Shown: piece after piece, positions 1-4,625 of the stretch
How the letters are laid out: the number at the start of each line of letters is the position of its first letter
Position numbering within the stretch: position 1 is the first letter of the stretch
Source: Hyphomonas sp.
GTDB lineage: Bacteria > Pseudomonadota > Alphaproteobacteria > Caulobacterales > Hyphomonadaceae
Length of the DNA stretch: 7,190 nt
Reading direction: 5' to 3'
NCBI GenBank assembly: GCA_003486945.1
Contig: DNFL01000113.1
Coordinates: forward strand, 1 to 7,190
Position numbers and translations under genes: made by a program
Notes under the pieces: model-generated
What the model saw: only the letters and a program-made list of their open reading frames with translations
Databases searched by the model: none
What the model was told of the DNA's origin: nothing

Positions 1-969
1 CGAAACAAAATCGTAAGCCGGTGCGATTGTTGGCGTACGCCGATCGCGATAGATAAGAGACCAGTTCTTGAGATGCATATCGGCGTTGCCGATCAGTGTG
101 TTGAACACCAGCCTTCGGATGAATTCATCGACACCGGCGCCGCCTGTCTCGATCCAGAGTACCTTAGCGAGCATCGGATAGCTTGCCCGATCATACTTGT
201 CGCGGGGCCTAACGCCAAAGACCTGGGCGAAGTCCTCGATATGTGTGCGCTCGCCGCTTGCGGGCCTGTCGAATCGTTCGATAGCAAAGGCCGGCTCTTT
301 GAGACCATCTATGTCGCCAGGTAGCCCTTCTACGTCTTTTGGATCGACCAAAGTGTGTCGGGGCACATCCATGCCCATACGCTTTGCTATCGACATCATG
401 GAGAACTCGTTTTCCGGCACGCCCGGAAAGCGCAAAGAAGGGAGTTTGACGATCCAAGAGCCACCCCTTCCATCGACGGGAATGGTCAGGCCGCCGGAGG
501 CTTCGGCGATTGCAGAGAACTTGATCTGCACCCCTGCAAGAGAAAATCGCATCGCAGCTTTCTGCGCCGCTTCAGCCGCCAAGCCTTTCACAGCCGACAC
601 GTCGTCGACTTTCCATCTCGCATCATCAGGCGAGGACACTGTCATGGCACCAGGAAGATCGGCCCCAAGCGCCCATAGAAGATGAAATTCGCGCATTTCC
701 TTCACACCGGCGCGCTTTGCGAGATATTCCCGCATATGTCCTTCGGGCAGCAAGTTGGAGAAGAATGGTCCGAGGCTTGTTTGCGTCGGGCGGGTCGTGG
801 TGATGAGCTCGCCGAATTCGTCTTTGAATGACAGACTCAAGGTGGGCCGGTTCGTGTCCTCGATGTACGCGTCATTGAACGCGAAGATCGACCTATCGCC
901 CTGCAGCAACGTCAACGAACCAATTGGCTCGCCATAAAGATTAACGTCAAGGATCTGCACGTTACTCAT
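1..969 (-). CDS. hipA: HipA-family serine/threonine kinase toxin (3' end outside window)
   Basis: Toxin of a type II toxin-antitoxin pair. Characterised HipA kinases phosphorylate a translation component (glutamyl-tRNA synthetase in E. coli) and induce growth arrest. The minus strand is open for 323 codons from ATG 969 to the window edge; family members are about 400-440 residues, so the last quarter is missing. The N-terminal HipA domain shows FFSNLLPEG (69-77) and LPGAMTV (105-111). The kinase core shows SLAGVQIKF (143-151), whose serine matches the autophosphorylated Ser150 of E. coli HipA. It also has IVKLP (lysine 175, ATP binding), IERFDR (230-235), the catalytic loop GNADMHLKN (294-302, Asp297) and the metal-binding YD at 319-320. 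All key residues are present, so the kinase should be active. The start overlaps the hipB stop by 8 bp with no strong ribosome site, which suggests translational coupling. The target cannot be told from sequence. Confidence 0.93.
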   Translation of the reverse strand, partial: MSNVQILDVNLYGEPIGSLTLLQGDRSIFAFNDAYIEDTNRPTLSLSFKDEFGELITTTRPTQTSLGPFFSNLLPEGHMREYLAKRAGVKEMREFHLLWALGADLPGAMTVSSPDDARWKVDDVSAVKGLAAEAAQKAAMRFSLAGVQIKFSAIAEASGGLTIPVDGRGGSWIVKLPSLRFPGVPENEFSMMSIAKRMGMDVPRHTLVDPKDVEGLPGDIDGLKEPAFAIERFDRPASGERTHIEDFAQVFGVRPRDKYDRASYPMLAKVLWIETGGAGVDEFIRRLVFNTLIGNADMHLKNWSLIYRDRRTPTIAPAYDFVS

Positions 970-1546
970 CGTCGTTCGCGTCGAGACGATATGCGGGTCG
1001 CGGTTCAGAAGCTTCGTCAGGAACGGCGTGGGCGATTTCGTTTCGAAGTTGTCGCAGAGCGCTTGCGTGAGTGTCGAGGGTGCTCGCAAGCGCGGGGGTC
1101 TTCTGAACGATCTTCAGATGCTCACTGATGCGGGCGATGGCCGAGGCTCGCTCTTCACTCAGTCTGAAATTGGCGAGTTCTCTTGAGGTCCTTTCCAAGC
1201 GTTCGAGGTGTTCGTTCTGTGGAAATTGCTCTTTGAGCTGAATAATCAGGCCTCTCAGGCGATCAAGCATAGTTTGGCCGGCTTTTTCCGACGCCGACTT
1301 CGGTTGGTGGGTAAGGATCGCTCTGACCGCCGGGATGTGTTGACGCGGCACCAACATCAGTTCGAGGTCGAGCGCTCGAGCGAACTCGATGAGGGTCGAA
1401 ATCCTCGGGTCAGTTTCGCCGTTCTCGATCTTAGATACTCGGGCCTGGGTCGTACCTGTTCGCTCGGCAAAGATGCGCTGCGTCAAGCCGTGTCGATCGC
1501 GAGCCGCCTTCAGGGATTCAACAATATCGCTCAAGGCGTAGGTCAT
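962..1546 (-). CDS. hipB: HipB-type XRE antitoxin/repressor with long C-terminal extension
   Basis: Antitoxin partner of the adjacent HipA and probable autorepressor of the operon. Residues 8-65 form a Cro/C1-type helix-turn-helix: LTQRIFAERTG, then TTQARVSKIENGE, then a stabilising helix with IEFARALDLELMLVPR, the usual end of a HipB DNA-binding domain. E. coli HipB is 88 residues, whereas this protein has 194. Residues about 86-175 are predicted helical and charged. They end in LRQLRNEIAHA, containing R168-N169-x3-H173, which matches the R-N-x3-H motif of HEPN-fold proteins. Whether this is a real HEPN domain or only a helical dimerisation arm is unproven. The start ATG at 1546 has only a weak purine stretch upstream (TTGGGTATCAA), but the helix-turn-helix begins right after it and no longer start fits. 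The gene is first in the hipBA operon. Confidence 0.9.
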   Translation of the reverse strand: MTYALSDIVESLKAARDRHGLTQRIFAERTGTTQARVSKIENGETDPRISTLIEFARALDLELMLVPRQHIPAVRAILTHQPKSASEKAGQTMLDRLRGLIIQLKEQFPQNEHLERLERTSRELANFRLSEERASAIARISEHLKIVQKTPALASTLDTHASALRQLRNEIAHAVPDEASEPRPAYRLDANDDE

Positions 1547-1581
1547 TTGATACCCAATAAGACATGATAGAGAATTTTGAT

Positions 1582-1595
1582 ATCTTATTAAAGAT
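1582..1595. promoter_or_regulatory. Candidate HipB operator over the -10 box
   Basis: A perfect inverted repeat ATCTT-ATTA-AAGAT overlaps the predicted -10 hexamer of hipBA. E. coli HipB binds spaced TATCC/GGATA palindromes, and the TATC-containing arms here are similar in style but not the same sequence. A bound HipB dimer would block RNA polymerase. The assignment is inferred from position and symmetry. Confidence 0.45.
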
Positions 1596-1614
1596 CGACA
1601 GGCACCTCTGTCAA
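1587..1614 (-). promoter_or_regulatory. Sigma70-type promoter of hipBA
   Basis: Read on the minus strand, a perfect TTGACA (1614-1609) is followed after 16 bp by TTTAAT (1592-1587, 5 of 6 matches to TATAAT). It lies 41 bp upstream of the hipB start in an unusually AT-rich stretch. An inverted repeat covers the -10 box, which fits autorepression by HipB. Confidence 0.6.
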
Positions 1615-1632
1615 GGAGAATAATGTTGCATT

Positions 1633-1648
1633 AGATATAAAAATATCT
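1633..1648. repeat. AGATAT inverted repeat upstream of the hipBA -35 box
   Basis: A perfect palindrome AGATAT-AAAA-ATATCT lies about 19 bp upstream of the -35 box. Its arms share ATAT/ATCT character with the repeat over the -10 box. It could be a second HipB site allowing cooperative binding, or simply AT-rich symmetry. Confidence 0.4.
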
Positions 1649-1649
1649 T

Positions 1650-2016
1650 TCGATACTTTTTTGAATATCAAGACTTGTGCTGCGCAGTCTGCACGGTGAA
1701 GCACAACTTTAGCGCGACGCCCAAAGAGTTCCGAGACTCCAAAACTATGAGTTCTGCGGGAAGCTTAATCATTAGCTGCTGCAGCTGGGCGTGAGGTTCG
1801 CACGCTGATCAGCAAGTACAAACTTGTCTTCGCTGAAGTCGATAGCTGATCCGTGATATCAATTTACCATCGAGCGCTCAGCTATAAACGCAAAGCAATC
1901 CAAGCAACAAAGAAAGAAACAAGGTCGCGCACGACCTTCGCCATTTGCGCGCGCAGGGGGATACCGATTCCGCTCGGCTGCCCGGCATGCATACTGCGTA
2001 ACAACACCAATTCGAC
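1650..2016. other. Gene-poor intergenic stretch
   Basis: No open frame here has a convincing start, ribosome site or recognisable protein. I saw small symmetrical elements only: a 10-bp palindrome GCTGATCAGC at 1804-1813, CAAGT-ACAA-ACTTG at 1813-1826, and the hairpin annotated separately at 1921-1938. No tRNA-like cloverleaf, transposase remnant or CRISPR repeat was recognised. The stretch may be decayed accessory DNA between the hipBA module and the helix-turn-helix gene. Confidence 0.5.
1906..1938 (-). terminator. Possible intrinsic terminator or small-RNA 3' end
   Basis: On the minus strand a perfect 7-bp stem AAGGTCG/CGACCTT closed by the loop TGCG (1938-1921) is followed by GTTTCTTTCTTTGTT (1920-1906). 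This has the shape of a Rho-independent terminator with an interrupted T tract. No convincing minus-strand gene ends just upstream of it, so it may end an unseen small RNA or be a relic of a lost gene. Confidence 0.35.
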
Positions 2017-2025
2017 GTGATGCTC

Positions 2026-2430
2026 ATGACAAACGCCGCAAGCGATCCCAACCAGATGCTCAGCACACAGGATGCCGCCGCCCTACTGGGCTTGCAGCCC
2101 TGCACCCTCGCTGCCTGGCGAGAAGATGGCTCCCAACCTGGCCTCGCGTTCTTTAAGCTCGGCAAGGCAGTGAGGTATCGCTACGCGGATCTCCTCGCAT
2201 TCATCGAAACCCGAAAAGCGTCGAGCACATTGTTGGCCCGACAGATGACCCCGCCGCCAACGCCGCCCCTTTCGAGGGCACGAAGCGGTCCATCTCAATC
2301 TCTCCCCGCCTCCGCTCCGGCCGCAGCTTCAGAAAAGACTCGGCAGGAGCCATTACGCCGGGTCGCCGAAAAAGCTCGCCAGCGCAAATCGGAGAAACGC
2401 GGAGAAGATCGTCAGCAGTCTCTTTTCTAG
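2026..2430 (+). CDS. MerR/excisionase-type helix-turn-helix DNA-binding protein
   Basis: Small DNA-binding protein of the HTH_17 (AlpA/excisionase-like) type. The domain starts about 10 residues in: LSTQDAAALLGLQPCTLAAWR, then a wing with FFKLGKAVRYRYADLLAFIETRK. This is the usual pattern in which R-Y-R-Y contacts DNA and the last helix ends the fold. The remaining half (about 65 residues) is rich in proline, alanine and arginine/lysine, ends in GEDRQQSLF, and is probably disordered and DNA-associated. Such proteins often control excision or transfer genes of integrated elements, but no integrase is in the window. In-frame starts are GTG 2017, ATG 2020 and ATG 2026, and none has a clear Shine-Dalgarno; I chose ATG 2026, and the true start could be any of the three. 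The exact function is unknown. Confidence 0.72.
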   Translation: MTNAASDPNQMLSTQDAAALLGLQPCTLAAWREDGSQPGLAFFKLGKAVRYRYADLLAFIETRKASSTLLARQMTPPPTPPLSRARSGPSQSLPASAPAAASEKTRQEPLRRVAEKARQRKSEKRGEDRQQSLF

Positions 2431-2515
2431 ATCGACTTGGCTGGTTCGCTATCGCCGCACACCCAGCATTCGATCGTCTGACGGAAACCAGTCAATCCAC
2501 CGCCGAATTCGTTCA

Positions 2516-2545
2516 TTCGAAGGCGACTGTCAGCAAGCCTTCGAA
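2516..2545. repeat. 9-bp perfect inverted repeat between convergent genes
   Basis: TTCGAAGGC and GCCTTCGAA are separated by 12 bases. The repeat lies between the end of the helix-turn-helix gene and the end of the glutathione S-transferase remnant. No T run follows on either strand, so it is a poor intrinsic terminator. It could be a protein-binding site or the scar of an inserted element. Confidence 0.5.
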
Positions 2546-2555
2546 CATCAAAATA

Positions 2556-2900
2556 TCAAACAGGATCTGCGGCGGCAAAGTGTGCAACCTGGTCGTTGTA
2601 TGCTTTCTCGAAAGTCGGCCGTGCCATGATGCGCGCAACATAGCTGTGGCAGGCGGGATAGTCAGCGAGCCCATCGAACTTGTGCACCTGGCGCAGCACG
2701 TGCGCCATCAGAAGGTCTGCGACCGTGAACCTGTCGGCCACCAACCATTCGCGGCCCAACAGCACGGCTTCCATCCGCTCAAGTTCGCCCTCGTAGCTTT
2801 CCACGAAATCGACTTCCGGCGATCTGCCAGGAAAGCCCATGAAGCGGAATAGCACCCCGGGCTGGACTGGCAGAACCCGCTTGATGTTGATAACAGCAAT
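2556..2900 (-). pseudogene. Glutathione S-transferase C-terminal remnant
   Basis: The last 100 codons match the all-helical C-terminal domain of a glutathione S-transferase: EWLVADRFTVADLLMAHVLRQ (the N-capping box S/T-x-x-D region), then YVARIMARPTFEKAYNDQ and the terminal HFAAAD. Complete enzymes are about 200-220 residues with an N-terminal thioredoxin fold that binds glutathione; here that half is absent. The frame is closed by a TGA at 2903-2901, and its only near start is GTG 2855 inside the domain with no ribosome site. Just upstream, another minus-strand frame encodes AGSASPARGAI, which resembles the linker before the C-terminal domain, so a frameshift near 2855 is plausible. I infer a truncated, probably non-functional gene. 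An independent short helical protein is less likely. Confidence 0.65.
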
Positions 2901-2937
2901 TCAGCTGGTCCAAGTACGAGGCAAGTAAAGGCGCCTT

Positions 2938-2973
2938 GGAGTGCGGCATGCGATGCAGGTATCCGGAGTGCGG
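2938..2973. repeat. Short direct repeat GGAGTGCGG, 27 bp apart
   Basis: GGAGTGCGG occurs at 2938-2946 and 2965-2973 in the gene-free stretch between the alx terminator and the glutathione S-transferase remnant. The copies are nine bases long with unrelated flanks, so they could be chance or a small deletion/duplication scar. Confidence 0.3.
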
Positions 2974-3019
2974 TATCTCTATTGGCACTCAGGGCAATGA
3001 TGAAGAATGTGTATCGGGC

Positions 3020-3054
3020 GAGAAGAAGCGGCCCCTCTTAGCTGGAGGAGCCGC
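3020..3054 (-). terminator. Intrinsic terminator after alx
   Basis: On the minus strand, GCGGCTCCTC pairs with GAGGGGCCGC (10 bp with one G-U pair, 7-base loop) and is followed by TTCTTCTC. The hairpin starts 12 bp after the alx stop codon. The T tract is interrupted but the stem is strong. Confidence 0.65.
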
Positions 3055-3066
3055 CGAAAGCGCCTG

Positions 3067-4065
3067 TCAACCCAGAGGTTGAACCTTCTCCGCGCCGGGC
3101 TTCTCTGCCCGCGTCTTGATGAGCGAGTAGATGATTCCGCCCGCCAGCAGCAACAGCGTGACGCTCAGCGAAATCGCCGGAGGGACTTTTGCGAGACCCA
3201 GCATGTCGGCCAGGAAGATCTTCGAGCCTATGAAAATCAGCACCAGCGACAACGCGTGCTTCAGATAGATGAAGCGGTGAACCATCGCCGCCAGCGCAAA
3301 GTAGAGCGCCCTCAGGCCTAGGATGGCGAACAGGTTCGAGGTGTAGACGAGGAAGGGATCCGTCGTGATTGCGAAGATCGCGGGGATCGAGTCGACCGCG
3401 AAGATCACATCTGCAAACTCGACCATCACCAGCGCCAGGAAGAGCGGCGTCGCCGCCGTGACAATTTTCCCGGTCTTGCTGTCCGGCTCACGCACGAAGA
3501 AGCGCTGTCCGTGCAGGTTATTAGTCACGCGCATATGCTTGCGCACGAACTTCAGCAACGGGCTTGAGGCGACGTCGTAGTCGCCGTGCCCCGCCGATAG
3601 CATCTTGATGCCGGTGAAGATCAGGAAGGCCGCGAAGATGTAGAGTATCCAGCTGTACTGGTCCACAATCGTCGCGCCGGCCGCAATCATGATGCCTCTG
3701 AGAACGATGACGCCGAGGATACCGTAGAGCAGAACACGATGCTGGTAGGCGCGCGGGATACCGAAATAGGCAAAGATCATCGCAATCACGAACACGTTGT
3801 CCATCGCGAGGCTCTTCTCGACGACAAACCCCGTCCAGTAGAGGACCGCATCCTCGTGGCCGCGCAAGTACCAGACCCAGCCGCCAAAGGCGAGGCCAAT
3901 CGCAATGTAGAAAGCCGAAAGCATGAGGCTTTCGCCCACGCCGATCTCGTGGGGATCCCGGTGCAGCACGCCGAGATCGAAAGCGAGCAGCAGCATGACA
4001 ATACCAATGAACGCTGCCCACAGCCACAAGGGCGTGCCAAGCACGTTCGCCACTAGAAAATCCAT
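3067..4065 (-). CDS. alx: Alx/TerC-family integral membrane protein, probable metal exporter
   Basis: Polytopic inner-membrane protein of the TerC family. E. coli Alx is the closest relative known to me and has been linked to manganese export and alkaline-pH response; transport by this protein is inferred. Its 332 residues compare with 321 in E. coli Alx. About nine hydrophobic segments are visible. Family motifs are EKSLAMDNVFV (83-93), EFADVIFAVDSIPAI (216-230) and TSNLFAILGLRALYF (242-256); acidic residues in the first two (Glu83, Asp89, Glu216, Asp219, Asp225) lie in the membrane and are likely metal ligands. A soluble loop at about 157-200 carries HGQRFFVREPDSKTGK. The start ATG 4065 has GGAG 10 bases upstream. 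The gene stands alone: a terminator lies on each side, and no clear sigma70 promoter is visible in the 75 bp before it. No yybP-ykoY manganese riboswitch, known from E. coli alx, was found upstream. Confidence 0.93.
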   Translation of the reverse strand: MDFLVANVLGTPLWLWAAFIGIVMLLLAFDLGVLHRDPHEIGVGESLMLSAFYIAIGLAFGGWVWYLRGHEDAVLYWTGFVVEKSLAMDNVFVIAMIFAYFGIPRAYQHRVLLYGILGVIVLRGIMIAAGATIVDQYSWILYIFAAFLIFTGIKMLSAGHGDYDVASSPLLKFVRKHMRVTNNLHGQRFFVREPDSKTGKIVTAATPLFLALVMVEFADVIFAVDSIPAIFAITTDPFLVYTSNLFAILGLRALYFALAAMVHRFIYLKHALSLVLIFIGSKIFLADMLGLAKVPPAISLSVTLLLLAGGIIYSLIKTRAEKPGAEKVQPLG

Positions 4066-4139
4066 GTTTGATCACTCCGCCCCGGGGCCACGAGGTGACT
4101 GCGCCGCCGGCATTCGTTTTTGGGCTTCAATTGAACACG

Positions 4140-4177
4140 AAAAAATCCGCCGACGGGGAGAGGTATCCCGCCGGCGG
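4140..4177 (-). terminator. Strong intrinsic terminator between the small-protein operon and alx
   Basis: On the minus strand an 11-bp stem CCGCCGGCGGG/CCCGTCGGCGG (one G-U pair, 9-base loop, 4177-4147) is followed by A and six Ts (4145-4140). It starts 17 bases after the stop of the 48-residue ORF. It most simply ends the small-protein operon. Because alx begins only 75 bp further on with no obvious promoter, it could also act as an attenuator for alx. Confidence 0.85.
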
Positions 4178-4194
4178 CAAGGTACGCATGCTGG

Positions 4195-4341
4195 CTAACG
4201 CCGCCGTACCGTCTGGAGTGGTGGTCTTGCAACCGCCAGCGCAGGCTGCAGCGCGCGCTGTCTCGGGAGGCGGCGGGCCAGCTTTGCAAGCGGACGCGGC
4301 TTGTCCGGAAACAGCATTTCGAAATCAGCGGGCGAGAGCAT
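4195..4341 (-). CDS. Hypothetical 48-residue basic protein
   Basis: Not recognised. The short ORF starts at ATG 4341, two bases after the stop of the upstream 56-residue gene, which suggests coupled translation; GGGG sits about 8 bases before the start. It begins MLSPADFEMLFPDKPRPLAK and continues with an arginine-rich stretch (ARRLPRQRAL) ending VRRR. There is no membrane segment or cysteine. A strong terminator follows 17 bases after its stop, so the transcript clearly covers it, though translation is unproven. A longer in-frame start at ATG 4401 would overlap the upstream gene and lacks a ribosome site. It could be a real small protein or an untranslated tail. Confidence 0.45.
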   Translation of the reverse strand: MLSPADFEMLFPDKPRPLAKLARRLPRQRALQPALAVARPPLQTVRRR

Positions 4342-4343
4342 AT

Positions 4344-4514
4344 CTATGCCCCGACGAGGAAAGGTTTGCGCAAGGCGCGGATCAGGCGCCGCTTGCGCCA
4401 TCTGCGGCGCTCGTTCTGGCTCATGCTGTTCTGAAGGGTGGGCAGCGCCGGCCGACCGGTTGCTTCCACGTTGATTTCAGCGTGCTGGCGGACGGCATTG
4501 AAGAGGGTGGTCAT
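4344..4514 (-). CDS. Hypothetical 56-residue arginine-rich protein
   Basis: Not recognised. The start ATG 4514 is fixed by a strong Shine-Dalgarno (AAGGAG, 6 bases upstream); an in-frame GTG further upstream would place the ribosome site inside the gene and is rejected. The N-terminal half (MTTLFNAVRQHAEINVEATG) could be amphipathic. The C-terminal half is very basic (NERRRWRKRRLIRALRKP) and suggests RNA, DNA or membrane-surface binding. It vaguely recalls the short arginine-rich DUF1127 proteins common in alphaproteobacteria, but the DUF1127 signature (LxDIGL) is missing. It is first in a two-gene operon transcribed away from the LysR gene, and its promoter overlaps the predicted LysR site, so the regulator may control it. 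Confidence 0.6.
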   Translation of the reverse strand: MTTLFNAVRQHAEINVEATGRPALPTLQNSMSQNERRRWRKRRLIRALRKPFLVGA

Positions 4515-4573
4515 TGTGATCTCCTTGCTAAGAACCAAATGTCCGGTTCGACAAAGGATTTGTGGATTGAATG

Positions 4574-4603
4574 ATCATAGTTCCAATCTAACTATTCTCT
4601 CGA
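4574..4603 (-). promoter_or_regulatory. Probable promoter of the small-protein operon
   Basis: On the minus strand TATGAT (4579-4574, 5 of 6 to consensus) is preceded after 18 bp by TCGAGA (4603-4598, 4 of 6 to TTGACA). It lies 60 bp upstream of the ATG with the strong Shine-Dalgarno. The -10 box overlaps ATAG of the predicted LysR site at 4577-4580. Confidence 0.4.
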
Positions 4604-4622
4604 TCCGATAGTTAGAGGCTAT
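4577..4622. promoter_or_regulatory. OxyR/LysR-type operator region before lysR
   Basis: The 46 bp contain ATAG (4577-4580), CTAT (4592-4595), ATAG (4608-4611) and CTAT (4619-4622). The last two form ATAG-N7-CTAT, the published OxyR half-operator pattern, ending 3 bp before the lysR ATG and covering its ribosome site AGAGG (4614-4618). CTAACTAT (4588-4595) and ATAGTTAG (4608-4615) also form a perfect 8-bp inverted repeat with a 12-bp spacer. The layout suggests autorepression plus control of the divergent small-protein operon. Binding is inferred from pattern and position. Confidence 0.6.
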
Positions 4623-4625
4623 TAT

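Noticed and set aside
197..685. Plus-strand ORF of 162 codons opposite hipA
   Set aside because: The minus strand encodes HipA with all kinase motifs intact here; the plus-strand protein has no recognisable domain and no ribosome site.
1208..1567. Plus-strand ORF of 119 codons opposite hipB
   Set aside because: It lies antisense to a clear helix-turn-helix protein, has no known motif, and would end in the hipBA promoter region.
1921..2000. tRNA gene or tRNA-derived attachment site next to the helix-turn-helix gene
   Set aside because: The hairpin and GC-rich tract looked tRNA-like at first, but there is no GGTTCGAATCC T-arm, anticodon arm or acceptor stem pairing.
4066..4340. yybP-ykoY-type manganese riboswitch upstream of alx
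   Set aside because: I looked on the minus strand for the conserved purine-rich core seen in the E. coli alx/mntP leaders and did not find it; the only strong structure is a plain intrinsic terminator.
4068..4574. Plus-strand ORF of 168 codons in the alx-lysR gap
   Set aside because: It crosses the intrinsic terminator and the divergent promoter, is composition-biased, and lacks a ribosome site. The minus-strand small ORFs with a strong Shine-Dalgarno fit better.
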